DNA from: Ruminococcus sp.
GTDB lineage: Bacteria; Bacillota; Clostridia; Oscillospirales; Acutalibacteraceae
Length of the DNA stretch: 43,175 nucleotides
Direction of reading: 5' to 3'
Assembly: GCA_017416065.1 (NCBI GenBank)
Contig: JAFQDM010000009.1
Coordinates: 1 to 43,175 of the forward strand
Made by a program: the position numbers and the translations under genes. This document shows positions 16,315-25,167 of this stretch, piece after piece. Numbering within the stretch: position 1 is the first letter of the stretch; every line of letters begins with the position of its first letter. A model generated the notes under the pieces. It was not told the origin of the DNA. It searched no databases and was given only the letters and a program-made list of their open reading frames with translations.

Positions 16315-19300
16315 ATGAAACAGACAAGAACCTTCAGAAGAATAATGTCTTTTCTTCTGATTGTAACAATGCTTGTGTCTGTGGCAATGGTTGGCATTGC
16401 AGGTGCTTCTGCAGCAGAAGGACTTGCCCTCAACTACAGCTACAAATACAGCAATGCAGGTTACGCAGAGGGTAGACTTGAGCTTACCGGCTCAGCCGAT
16501 GACTACGGCAACTACTACCTCTACTGGGCAGACGACGCAAAGGCTCTTGACGGTTATGCTGAGATCGCTGCGGTTAACCTCAACAGCCCCAGAAAGTTTG
16601 TCAGCCTTGCAAAGTTCACAGCAATTCCTGCTGATGCAACAAAGATCATTGCAATCAAGGGCGACGCAGAGCCTGCTGAGAAGACAGTAGCTTCTGCTGC
16701 AGTGGTATATGATATCCCCGCAGAGAAGCAGTTTGGATATTCTGCATCTGACGCAGAGTACAACTTCCAGACTCTGTCCGATATCCATGTCCACAAAACC
16801 AACTACTACACATATGCAGAGACTCACTTCAAGAGTGCACTTAACGCTGCTGCAGACAGAGATGCAGAGTTTGTCTCCACTGTAGGTGACCAGACAAACT
16901 ACGGTGATGAAACAGAGTGGGCAAGATACCTGAAGGTTATTGCTGAGTCTGACTTCACAGGTTATATTTTCGAGGTTACAGGTAACCACGAGGACTACGG
17001 TAAGGGTACTATCCCCAACGCAGAGCACACAAAGAACCTTAACCGCTTCATAACTGCAACAGGTCTTGGCGTTGAGACAGAAAAAATGCCCTCCGAGCTT
17101 TATTACGAGATAACAGCTCCCAACGGCGACCACCACATCTATATGTCTTTGGAGCTTGTTAACAACGAATTCCATCCCGGTATTTCCGACAACTTCACAA
17201 AGGCTCAGATCGACTGGCTCGAGGGTCTTCTCAACAAGTACAAGAACGACGGCAAGAAGATCTTTATCTACGAGCATGCTCCCTTCACAGGCTACGGTGC
17301 AGGCGACAACAAGGTAACTCCTCACTACGATGCAGCAATGACTATTGATAAGAACCTCTATCCCCAGACATTCAGATTCAAGGAGCTCCTTGAGGCTAAC
17401 AAGAACGTTATCTGGTTCAACGGTCATACTCACATCGACTTTAAGTACAACTACAACATTGACAATGAGAACGGCACAAGTGCTTATTCCGTACACGTTC
17501 CCTCCACAGCTTCCACTACTCTGGTAAATGCAAGCGGCGGTCTGGATCGTCCTCAGGATATCAACAGCTCTCAGGGTTACTTTGTAGACGTATATGCAGA
17601 TGCAACAGTTCTCAACGGTACAGATCTTGTTAAGAACGAGATCCTTCCTCTTTACACTTACCTGGTAGATTACACAGGCGAGGAGCTTGTTGCTAACCCC
17701 GACTACAAGGAGCTGGAGGACCTTTACGAGAAGGCAACGGTTACTGTAGACGCTAAGGCACTTCTCGAAAATCCCGCATCCGTTAAGGTTTCTCTCTACG
17801 GCGCAGAGGACGAAGGCGCAACATCTGTTGTAGAGATGACAAAGAACGAGGACGGCACATACACAGCACAGGTATCCAAAATGTATACAAAGATGAAGTT
17901 CCTTGTAAACAATGGTGCTGTAGATATTAAATCTGCTGAGTATCCCGTTGAGGATGGCAGCGTTACAATTTCCGTAATCAAGATCCGTTACAACAACGAC
18001 AAGAACTGGAGCAACGTTAACATCTACGCTTGGAGCGATGCAGGCGGAGACGTTGTAACCTGGCCCGGTCTGGCAATGACCAAAGAGGCTGACGGCACAT
18101 TCACAGCTATCATCCCCGATTATCCCAACAAGGTTATCTTCAACGACGGCACAAACCAGACAGACGACCTTGACATTGCTCCTTACATTGTAGGAGAACA
18201 GATCATCACACCTCCCGAAACCACAGATTACCTCTATGGTGACGCAGACAGAAACGGCAAGGTTAACGTTAAGGACGCAACAACAGTTGGTAAGTATGTT
18301 GCAGACCTTATTGAGCTTGACGATATAGCATTTATCCAGGCTAACGTTACAGGTGACGCAGCAGTTAACGTTCGTGACTGCACAGCTATCCAGAAGTACG
18401 TTGCAGAGCTTATCACATCCTTTGCAGTTGAGGCAAAGAACAACGTTGCACCTGTAAGTGCAGCTTCCGATGATGAGATCATCGCTTCCGACGATGAGAT
18501 CGATACACCCGACGAGCCCGACGACGGCGACGACACACCTGACACACCTGATGATCCCAAGGTAGACGTTGCAGATGCACTCCAGGCTGCTCAGAAGGTA
18601 CTGGCTGACGAGTACTACTACGCTTCATACGTTGCATATGCAGACCTGAAGAAGGCTGTATTTGCTTGCAACGGTGAGGCAGCAGTAAGCGCAGCAGTTG
18701 CAGAGGCTCTCACTTCTGCTATTGCAAATTACAACACAATGAAGACAAACAACCCCACTCACGTTGGTGCTCTGGCAGGAACCATCACTCCTCCCAGCAC
18801 AGAGAAGGCTACTGTTTACTTCGTAAAGCCTGCTGATTGGGCAGATGCATACATCTATCTGATGGATGCAAACCAGGCAGCTACAGGCACAGCATATCCC
18901 GGTGACAAGATGACAAAGGCTGAGGGCGACAAGTATTCCTTCGAGGTTCCCGCAGGCACAGGCTACATCAAGTTCACTGACGGAACTAATACAGATCCCA
19001 ACAGACGTACAGAAAACATTGCTGCTGCTGATATTGTAGACGGCAGAACCTACGAGGTTGACTTTGATAAGCCCACTGCCGGTAAGGACAACAGCTGGGC
19101 AGCAAAGTGGACAGGCGGCACAACACCTACTCCCACACCCACACCTACACCCGGCGAGAATGCTACAATTTACTTCATCAAGCCTAGTGATTGGGATGTG
19201 GCATACGTCCATCTTATGAAGGATGATTTGTCAGAGTATGGCGAAAAATATCCCGGATACAAGATGACTCTTGTTGAAGGTGATAAGTATACCTTCGAGG

Positions 19301-20133
19301 TTCCTGCAGATGTAGGAGCAATCAAGTTTAAGAACAGCTGGGCAGAAGGCGCTGCTGTTGAGAACCTTCGTACAGAAAACGTTCTGAAGGCAGACATCGT
19401 AGACGGCAGAACCTACGAGGTAGACTTTGACAAGCCCACTGCCGGTAAGGACAACAGTTGGGCAGCAAAATGGGAAGGCAAAACTGAGTCCACACCTACT
19501 CCCACACCTACTCCCGATCCCAACGCACCCTCAGTTTACTTTGTAAACACAGCAAAATGGGCAGATGTTTATGCGTATACTTTCAGTGAAGAGACTCTCG
19601 GCGGATGGCCCGGAACTCAGATGGCAAAGACTGGGGATCAGGTTCACGGATTTGACGTTTATATGATAAATATAAGCGGTACTTCTGCAGGACTTGTTTT
19701 CAATAACGGTAACGGCACTCAGACATCAGACATCACCTACACAGCAGGTAAGTACTATGATGCTCAGGGTAATGAATATGCTTCCTTGAACGACGTTCCT
19801 GCTCCTTCAGGACTTTCAACAAACAGATTCCTTGCAGGTGAGTTCAACGGTTGGAGCGCAACTGCAACTGAGTTTATGCTCAAAGAAGCAGGTGCTGACA
19901 CTTGCTACGTTGAGTTAGATCTTGAAGCTAACACAACCTATCAGTTTAAGATAGTTCGTGAGGGCACATGGGCAAGCGGTAAGGAAACACTCAGCATTAC
20001 AGATACTGTAAGCGGTATCACATTCAGTGGCTCCGTACAGGATAACTGTACTATCACAACTAAGGCTGCAGGTACATATGTATTTGCCTTTGGTATGGAG
20101 ACATCTCAGCTTGCTGTAACATATCCCGGTTGA
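16315..20133 (+). CDS. Secreted metallophosphoesterase with dockerin and multiple starch-binding-like modules, 1272 aa
   Basis: A signal peptide (1-~35) is followed by a calcineurin-like phosphoesterase domain, ~145-420, with the full metal set: Asp156/His158 (SDIHVH), Asp192 (GDQ), Asn224/His225 (GNHE), His321 (EHAPF) and His371/His373 (GHTH). Next come a CBM25/26-like module ~550-620 (NVNIYAWSD, WPG), a type I dockerin ~640-710 (DADRNGKVNVKDA; second loop less canonical), an acidic linker ~720-755, a helical FIVAR-like segment ~760-815, three CBM26-like modules starting near 833, 951 and 1074 separated by Pro-Thr linkers, and a C-terminal CBM48/E-set-like domain ~1165-1272 (LAGEFNGWSA). No glycosidase domain is present. 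It probably acts at starch- or glucan-bound complexes on a phosphate ester or nucleotide; the substrate is unknown. Confidence 0.88.
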   Translation: MKQTRTFRRIMSFLLIVTMLVSVAMVGIAGASAAEGLALNYSYKYSNAGYAEGRLELTGSADDYGNYYLYWADDAKALDGYAEIAAVNLNSPRKFVSLAKFTAIPADATKIIAIKGDAEPAEKTVASAAVVYDIPAEKQFGYSASDAEYNFQTLSDIHVHKTNYYTYAETHFKSALNAAADRDAEFVSTVGDQTNYGDETEWARYLKVIAESDFTGYIFEVTGNHEDYGKGTIPNAEHTKNLNRFITATGLGVETEKMPSELYYEITAPNGDHHIYMSLELVNNEFHPGISDNFTKAQIDWLEGLLNKYKNDGKKIFIYEHAPFTGYGAGDNKVTPHYDAAMTIDKNLYPQTFRFKELLEANKNVIWFNGHTHIDFKYNYNIDNENGTSAYSVHVPSTASTTLVNASGGLDRPQDINSSQGYFVDVYADATVLNGTDLVKNEILPLYTYLVDYTGEELVANPDYKELEDLYEKATVTVDAKALLENPASVKVSLYGAEDEGATSVVEMTKNEDGTYTAQVSKMYTKMKFLVNNGAVDIKSAEYPVEDGSVTISVIKIRYNNDKNWSNVNIYAWSDAGGDVVTWPGLAMTKEADGTFTAIIPDYPNKVIFNDGTNQTDDLDIAPYIVGEQIITPPETTDYLYGDADRNGKVNVKDATTVGKYVADLIELDDIAFIQANVTGDAAVNVRDCTAIQKYVAELITSFAVEAKNNVAPVSAASDDEIIASDDEIDTPDEPDDGDDTPDTPDDPKVDVADALQAAQKVLADEYYYASYVAYADLKKAVFACNGEAAVSAAVAEALTSAIANYNTMKTNNPTHVGALAGTITPPSTEKATVYFVKPADWADAYIYLMDANQAATGTAYPGDKMTKAEGDKYSFEVPAGTGYIKFTDGTNTDPNRRTENIAAADIVDGRTYEVDFDKPTAGKDNSWAAKWTGGTTPTPTPTPTPGENATIYFIKPSDWDVAYVHLMKDDLSEYGEKYPGYKMTLVEGDKYTFEVPADVGAIKFKNSWAEGAAVENLRTENVLKADIVDGRTYEVDFDKPTAGKDNSWAAKWEGKTESTPTPTPTPDPNAPSVYFVNTAKWADVYAYTFSEETLGGWPGTQMAKTGDQVHGFDVYMINISGTSAGLVFNNGNGTQTSDITYTAGKYYDAQGNEYASLNDVPAPSGLSTNRFLAGEFNGWSATATEFMLKEAGADTCYVELDLEANTTYQFKIVREGTWASGKETLSITDTVSGITFSGSVQDNCTITTKAAGTYVFAFGMETSQLAVTYPG
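19036..19473 (+). repeat. Pair of 75-bp intragenic direct repeats
   Basis: Positions 19036-19110 and 19399-19473 match at 71 of 75 bases and encode the same 25 residues (beginning VDGRTYEVDF, ending NSWAAKW). All four differences are synonymous. They mark the ends of two tandem carbohydrate-binding modules of the secreted phosphoesterase. Confidence 0.9.
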
Positions 20134-20209
20134 TCAGGATGAATAAATCCTAATACCCAAACATTCAGGGCTGACCCGAAAGGTTACACCTGATAAGGAA
20201 ATAATTCTA

Positions 20210-20545
20210 TAAACAAGAGGAATTTGCTGTACAAATTCCCTGCTTGTAATGGTGTAAGACAAAACCACCCGAAGAAGAAACAAAGCATTCTTTTTCGGGT
20301 GGTATTTTTTTGTGAAGTTTAAAACCTGCGGTTTGAAGTGAAGTTGTCATAAATGACAGTGAAGTTTTTGCTTTTTGGGCAAAGGTGAAGTTAAGTTTGC
20401 CTCAAAACACTTGTGAAGCAAACTTCACTACGAAGTAACTTCACTGCGTGCTCGCAACTTCACTTGCCCTCAAGGGCAAACTTAGTTTCGGCACAGCACG
20501 GTACATTTCTTAAATTACTGCCTTATGCGGCTGTGCCGAAAGGGT
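20210..20545 (-). repeat. Dispersed structured repeat, copy B (inverted relative to copy A)
   Basis: This is the reverse complement of the 994-1330 element, with several uninterrupted matching blocks, the longest covering GCTGTGCCGAAAC through the TTGCCC-ttga-GGGCAA hairpin. The same hairpins recur in the same order. The 20345-20358 hairpin (TGTCAT-aa-ATGACA) carries a C-G pair where copy A has A-T. The element fills most of the gene-free stretch 20134-20660; 20134-20209 holds nothing recognisable apart from a weak AGGAT/ATCCT hairpin. An ORF at 20413-20682 just follows the repeat. Confidence 0.85.
20264..20312 (+). terminator. Terminator hairpin within repeat copy B
   Basis: A 14-bp stem (20264-20277 with 20290-20303, one G-T pair) is followed by ATTTTTTTG. 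It is the first strong terminator after the secreted phosphoesterase gene and is part of the dispersed repeat. Confidence 0.8.
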
Positions 20546-20578
20546 CGGCCCTTTTTGTGTGTATTGCCTGCAAAGCAA

Positions 20579-20620
20579 AACGGCGGAGCACTCCTGTTTT
20601 GGAATGCTCCGCTGCTGTTT
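20579..20620. terminator. Bidirectional terminator beside the acyltransferase gene
   Basis: Stem GCGGAGCACTCC (20583-20594) with GGAATGCTCCGC (20601-20612), one mismatch. The - strand side continues CGTTTTGC and the + side GCTGTTTGTTTTG, so it can end transcripts of the acyltransferase (-) and any + read-through. Confidence 0.75.
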
Positions 20621-20660
20621 GTTTTGAATATATTAATTGCTGTTTATGCTTTCAGTTTGT

Positions 20661-21734
20661 TTATGCTTTCAGTTTCTTTTGATATTTTGCATCGTTTTTA
20701 AAGAAGAGGTTCTTCTCAAGGCTTTGGCAAGCGGCTTTGAGCGCCATAGCGCCCAGGATCGTAATAACTGCAATTGCAATGTAGAATGCAATCTTGGAGG
20801 AATCTCCCGTGTGGAAGGATTTGTTGAGGATAGAAGCCGCTTTTTCGTGAATAAGGTAGATCTCCATGGAGTATCCGCCTATCCATACAAGGAAGGTGCC
20901 AAAGGCGCCCTTTGCGGTTTTGTCAAAGATAAATGCAAAAAGGATAACGTGGGCAAGTCCAAAGAATCCGCCGATGTAGCGGTACAAATGGAGGAACTCT
21001 GATTCGCTCAGAGGCTTGAAGTAGTAGAAGAAGTATATGCCCACAATAACTATCGCTGATGCAAGTACCCACAGCTTTGAAACGGTAACGCCGTTTTTAA
21101 CGTGTTTTCCTATCCAGGCTCCGGCAAGGAATACGGGGATTCGCGTTAGGGCGATCTCCATATGGCTGTAGTCTACGGGTGCCGTGGCACGAAGCAGCTC
21201 GTTTACGGCAACTATAATTGCAACGGAGGAGATGAATCCGATGGCTCCCGTCTTTTCATAAAGCTTGTGGATGAGGGGATAAACTATGTACAAAATAAGT
21301 ATCAGCGCAAAATACCAGAAGTTGCGCACACCTTTGGTAAAGAACGAGATCAGGAATACGTTATTCAGGTATCCCGCAAGCCCTGCGGAGCCCTGAATTC
21401 CAAACCAAATGGTGGAGACTATCAGCACCGCAGGCAGAATGCGCACAAAGCGCTTTTTGTAGAATTCCCTGAGCTTCGGCTTGCCCGACATAGAGTAGTA
21501 GAGTCCGATTCCCGACATAAACAGGAACATATCAACACCCTTGTTGCAGTGTGAACGAACCATATTGAGAACGTTGGCAAGCACCGGATTGTTTGGAAGA
21601 AGTGTGCCGATGGAGATGTATGAATGAAAGAGAATTACCATCAGAGTTGCAAGCCCGAAGAGCTTGTCTCTTGATGTGCTCAGAACAGAGAGAGAAAATC
21701 CCTTCTTCTGAGGCAGTTGATTTGATTTGCCCAT
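20661..21734 (-). CDS. Acyltransferase_3 family membrane protein, 357 aa
   Basis: A polytopic membrane protein with about ten helices. The N-terminal part has the acyltransferase-3 pattern: LATLMVILFHSYISIG (with the conserved His in the first helix), KGVDMFLFMSGIGLYYS, and KKRFVRILPAVLIVSTIWF (conserved Arg and Pro). This family moves acyl groups (acetyl, succinyl) onto exopolysaccharides, peptidoglycan or antibiotics. No SGNH domain is fused, so the target is unknown. AAGGAGGACAG precedes the ATG. It lies 15 bp downstream of trxB on the same strand but looks functionally unrelated to the nrd genes. Confidence 0.9.
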   Translation of the reverse strand: MGKSNQLPQKKGFSLSVLSTSRDKLFGLATLMVILFHSYISIGTLLPNNPVLANVLNMVRSHCNKGVDMFLFMSGIGLYYSMSGKPKLREFYKKRFVRILPAVLIVSTIWFGIQGSAGLAGYLNNVFLISFFTKGVRNFWYFALILILYIVYPLIHKLYEKTGAIGFISSVAIIVAVNELLRATAPVDYSHMEIALTRIPVFLAGAWIGKHVKNGVTVSKLWVLASAIVIVGIYFFYYFKPLSESEFLHLYRYIGGFFGLAHVILFAFIFDKTAKGAFGTFLVWIGGYSMEIYLIHEKAASILNKSFHTGDSSKIAFYIAIAVITILGAMALKAACQSLEKNLFFKNDAKYQKKLKA

Positions 21735-21749
21735 TTTCTGTCCTCCTTG

Positions 21750-22664
21750 TTATTTAGTTGTATCAATAAAGCTGCAGGCTGAAAGTGCGGCAACTGCACC
21801 GTCTGCCGTAGCAGTAGTGATCTGCCGTATCTGCTTTGTTCTGCAGTCTCCTGCAACAAAGATGCCGGGAGTGTCTGTTGTGCAGGCCTCCGTGGCAATA
21901 ACATAGCCCGTTTTATCAAGTGCGGTCATATCCTCAAAGGCTTTGTTGTCAGGTGCAAGACCGATTGCTACAAACACACCCTGAGGCTTTATCTCGCTTA
22001 TTTCGTTTGTATCCGTATTGCGAAGCACCACAGCCTCAAGTTCACCGTCACCTATGAATTTCTCCACAACCGTGGAGTAGATGACCTCTACGTTATCTCT
22101 TGCCGTAAGGGCATCTGCAACCTTTTTTTCTCCTGTAAGGTAAGGCAGATTCTGGATGATGGTTACCTTTTTGCAGGTTTCTGCAAGGAGTGCCGCCTCT
22201 ACCAAAGCTGAGTTTCCTCCGCCGATGACCGCAACCTCCTGCCCTGCATAGAACGCACCGTCGCAAACAGCGCAGAAGGAGATGCCTGCACCAATGAGGT
22301 CCTCTTCACCCTCAACACCTAAAGTGCGGTGCTTGGCTCCCGTGGCAATGATGACTGCCTTGCAATCGTACTTGCCAAAGTCTGTGACGACGGTAAAGGT
22401 GCCGTTTGAGTTTTGCTCTATTTTCTGCGCTTCCTCCAGCTCAACCTGAGCCCCCTGAGAAATTGCCTGCTCAACCATTTTGTCTGCAAGCTCCGTGCCG
22501 CTGATAGACTGTGCTGAAGGGAAGTTTTCAATCTTATGGGAGTAGGTGATCTGTCCGCCAAAGCCTGCTTTTTCCAGCACCAAAACGGACTTGCCTGCTC
22601 TGCAGGCATAAACTGCGGCAGTAAGCCCTGCAGGGCCTCCGCCGATTATAACTATGTCTGTCAT
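21750..22664 (-). CDS. trxB: Thioredoxin reductase (TrxB-like), 304 aa
   Basis: Two nucleotide-binding folds: FAD site IVIIGGGPAGLTAAVYA (~3-19) and NAD(P)H site VAVIGGGNSALVEAALLA (~150-167). The redox-active CxxC is in FCAVCDGAFY between them, and the C-terminal FAD contact GIFVAGDCRTK(~262-272) is intact. The family reduces thioredoxin or glutaredoxin-like partners. The start at 22664 follows AAAGGAGCAG; thirteen extra in-frame codons upstream have no site. It follows nrdD by 74 bp on the same strand, so a natural partner would be the glutaredoxin-like domain at the NrdD C-terminus. Length is typical. Confidence 0.93.
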   Translation of the reverse strand: MTDIVIIGGGPAGLTAAVYACRAGKSVLVLEKAGFGGQITYSHKIENFPSAQSISGTELADKMVEQAISQGAQVELEEAQKIEQNSNGTFTVVTDFGKYDCKAVIIATGAKHRTLGVEGEEDLIGAGISFCAVCDGAFYAGQEVAVIGGGNSALVEAALLAETCKKVTIIQNLPYLTGEKKVADALTARDNVEVIYSTVVEKFIGDGELEAVVLRNTDTNEISEIKPQGVFVAIGLAPDNKAFEDMTALDKTGYVIATEACTTDTPGIFVAGDCRTKQIRQITTATADGAVAALSACSFIDTTK

Positions 22665-22694
22665 TGGATCTGCTCCTTTAATAATAATCCAATT

Positions 22695-22722
22695 CCGCCG
22701 CAAGGTTTTTACCCTGCGGCGG
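22695..22722 (-). promoter_or_regulatory. Intercistronic hairpin between nrdD and trxB
   Basis: Stem CCGCCGCA (22695-22702) pairs with TGCGGCGG (22715-22722). On the nrdD/trxB (-) strand no T run follows, so it is not a normal terminator there; it may stabilise the upstream message or set relative expression. On the + strand it is followed by AGCCGTTTTT. Confidence 0.6.
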
Positions 22723-22738
22723 AGCCGTTTTTAATATC

Positions 22739-25123
22739 TTAGCCTGTCTGAGCTGTTTTATTCTGAATGTAGGTTTTGATGGCAACTACGTTTACGAATT
22801 TTTCGGCGTTGCCTGCCTTAACCTCAACCAGAGTGGGAGCCTGTCTGAGTCCGAGTGCTCTTGCCAGGTCCTCGTTATCTTCAACGTAGATCTTCTCAAA
22901 GCTGATGCCTGCGCGGTCAAGAAGCTGAGCCATAGCCTTGCAGTTGGGACAGCTCTTTGTTGCAAAGAGGTATACGCCGTCTGCAAGTGATGCCTCTGTT
23001 TCCTCAGCCTTTGTGTCTACTGTGGTGGAGACTCCGTCTCTGCGCAGAACAGAATTCTCTATGTTGTAAACCTTTCTGTCCTTGAACTCCTGAGCCTTGC
23101 CGTCGTTGAAGTTCTGAACAGGGCGGTAGTAGCCGGTAATACGGCTGTAAACCTCTGCCTTTTCTCCGCACTCGGGGCAGGTGTATTCCTCGCCCTTAAT
23201 GTATCCGTGGTTCTTGCATACGGAGTATGTGGGAGAAAGTGTGAAGTAGGGGAGTTTGTAGTTCTCTGCAATAGTGCGCACAAGCTTTGCGGCACTCTGC
23301 CATGTGGGCAGCTTCTCGCCCAGGAATGCGTGGAATACGGTACCTGAGGTGTAGAGTGTCTGCAGGTTGTCCTGAATGTCAAGAGCAGAGAAGATATCCT
23401 CTGTGTAGCCTACGGGCAGGTGAGAGGAGTTGGTGTAGTAGGGAACTCCTGACTCCTGATTTGCGGTGATGATGTCGGGGTAGTACTTCAGGTCGTGCTT
23501 TGCAAGACGGAAAGCCGTGGACTCTGCAGGAGTTGCCTCCAGGTTGTACAGGTCGCCGTACATCTCCTGATAGTCAGAGAGGCGCTCTCTCATATGGTTG
23601 AGAACTCTCTCCGTAAAGTTCTGGCACTCGGGATGAGTCATATCTTTACCTACCCACTTAGCGTTCAGGCCTGCTTCGTTCATACCAACAAGTCCGATGG
23701 TGGAGAAGTGGTTGTTGAAGGTACCCAGGTAGTGTCTTGTGTAGGGATAAAGTCCCTCGTCCATAAGCTTTGTGATAACGTTTCTCTTGATCTTCAGAGA
23801 ACGTGCGGCAATGTCCATCATATGGTCAAGCTGCTTGTAGAAGTCTTCCTCGTCCTTAGCAACGTGAGCAAGTCTGGGCATATTGATGGTAACTACGCCG
23901 ATGGAGCCTGTGCTCTCACCTGAGCCAAAGAAGCCGCCGGACTTCTTTCTCAGCTCTCTCAGGTCAAGGCGGAGACGACAGCACATGGAGCGAACGTCGT
24001 TGGGCTCCATATCGGAGTTGATGTAGTTTGAGAAGTAGGGTGTGCCGTATTTGGAAGCCATCTCAAAGAGGAGACGGTTGTTCTCTGTGTCAGACCAGTC
24101 AAAGTCACGTGTGATGGAGTATGTGGGGATGGGATACTGGAAGCCTCTGCCGTTGGCGTCGCCCTCGATCATGATCTCGATGAAGGCTTTGTTGATCATA
24201 TCCATCTCTTTTTTGCAGTCTTTGTACTTGAAGTCCATCTCCTTGCCGCCAACAATTGCAGGCTGCTCTGCCAGATCCGGGGGAACTACCCAGTCAAGAG
24301 TGATGTTGGAGAAGGGAGCCTGTGTGCCCCATCTGGAGGGTGTGTTTACACCGAAGATGAAGGATTCAAGAGCCTTCTTGGTCTGCTCGTAGGAAAGGTT
24401 GTCAACCTTTACGAAGGGAGCAAGGTATGTATCAAAGGAAGAGAATGCCTGTGCGCCTGCCCACTCGTTCTGCATAATACCCAGGAAGTTCACCATCTGG
24501 TTGCAAAGGGTTGCAAGGTGGCTTGCAGGGGAGGATGTAACCTTGCCTGTGATGCCGCCCAAGCCCTGCTGGATGAGCTGCTTTAAGGACCAGCCTGCAC
24601 AGTAGCCTGTGAGCATGGAAAGGTCGTGAATGTGGATATCTGCACGGCGGTGAGCATTTGCGATCTCGTCGTCGTATACTTCAGAAAGCCAGTAGTTAGC
24701 GGTAATTGCGCCGGAGTTTGAAAGGATAAGTCCGCCTACGGAATAGGTAACCGTGGAGTTTTCCTTAACTCTCCAGTCGTTAATGTTAACGTAGTTGTCA
24801 ACTATCTCTTTGTAGTCAAGAATGGTGGACTTAACGCGGCGGAGCTTTTCTCTCTGGCGTCTGTAGAGGATGTATGCCTTGGCAACGTCACCGTAGCCTG
24901 TCTGAATGAGCACGTCCTCAACGGAGTCCTGAATGTCTTCAACTGCGATCTTGTCATCTACAACCTTGGGTGCAAAATCAGCGGTAACCTTGAGCGCGAT
25001 AAGGTCGATCACGGAATCGTGATAATCCTTTTTTGTAGCTTCAAAAGCCTGCTTGATAGCGGCTGAGATTTTGGAAAGATCGAATTCAACAATTTTGTTG
25101 TCACGTTTAATTACTTTATACAT
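22739..25123 (-). CDS. nrdD: Anaerobic (class III) ribonucleoside-triphosphate reductase with fused glutaredoxin-like domain, 794 aa
   Basis: Oxygen-sensitive enzyme reducing ribonucleotides to deoxyribonucleotides with a glycyl radical installed by NrdG. Domains: N-terminal ATP-cone (~1-95, KVIKRDNKIVEFD), the ten-stranded barrel core, a zinc site (CKNHGY...CPEC), and the glycyl-radical loop SRITGYYRP with Gly664. After the usual end the chain continues ~115 residues into a thioredoxin-fold domain with active site KSCPNCKA (Cys725/Cys728) and cis-Pro segment RQAPTL. This resembles the NrdD group reduced by redoxins rather than formate. The start at 25123 is chosen because GAGAGGAGAG precedes it; the longer frame to 25168 runs into the promoter. 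Confidence 0.95.
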   Translation of the reverse strand: MYKVIKRDNKIVEFDLSKISAAIKQAFEATKKDYHDSVIDLIALKVTADFAPKVVDDKIAVEDIQDSVEDVLIQTGYGDVAKAYILYRRQREKLRRVKSTILDYKEIVDNYVNINDWRVKENSTVTYSVGGLILSNSGAITANYWLSEVYDDEIANAHRRADIHIHDLSMLTGYCAGWSLKQLIQQGLGGITGKVTSSPASHLATLCNQMVNFLGIMQNEWAGAQAFSSFDTYLAPFVKVDNLSYEQTKKALESFIFGVNTPSRWGTQAPFSNITLDWVVPPDLAEQPAIVGGKEMDFKYKDCKKEMDMINKAFIEIMIEGDANGRGFQYPIPTYSITRDFDWSDTENNRLLFEMASKYGTPYFSNYINSDMEPNDVRSMCCRLRLDLRELRKKSGGFFGSGESTGSIGVVTINMPRLAHVAKDEEDFYKQLDHMMDIAARSLKIKRNVITKLMDEGLYPYTRHYLGTFNNHFSTIGLVGMNEAGLNAKWVGKDMTHPECQNFTERVLNHMRERLSDYQEMYGDLYNLEATPAESTAFRLAKHDLKYYPDIITANQESGVPYYTNSSHLPVGYTEDIFSALDIQDNLQTLYTSGTVFHAFLGEKLPTWQSAAKLVRTIAENYKLPYFTLSPTYSVCKNHGYIKGEEYTCPECGEKAEVYSRITGYYRPVQNFNDGKAQEFKDRKVYNIENSVLRRDGVSTTVDTKAEETEASLADGVYLFATKSCPNCKAMAQLLDRAGISFEKIYVEDNEDLARALGLRQAPTLVEVKAGNAEKFVNVVAIKTYIQNKTAQTG

Positions 25124-25167
25124 TTTTGTCTCTCCTCTCAAAAGTCTTAATTTTTCGTTGCTACACA

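Noticed and set aside
16492-17496. 334-codon open frame on the - strand inside the phosphoesterase gene
   Set aside because: It is fully antisense to a gene with complete motifs, is extremely rich in Val, Cys and Leu without domain sense, and has no ribosome binding site; it reflects codon bias of the + gene.
20413-20682. 89-codon frame in the second dispersed repeat
   Set aside because: It spans the repeat and the terminator of the acyltransferase gene; there is no ribosome binding site.
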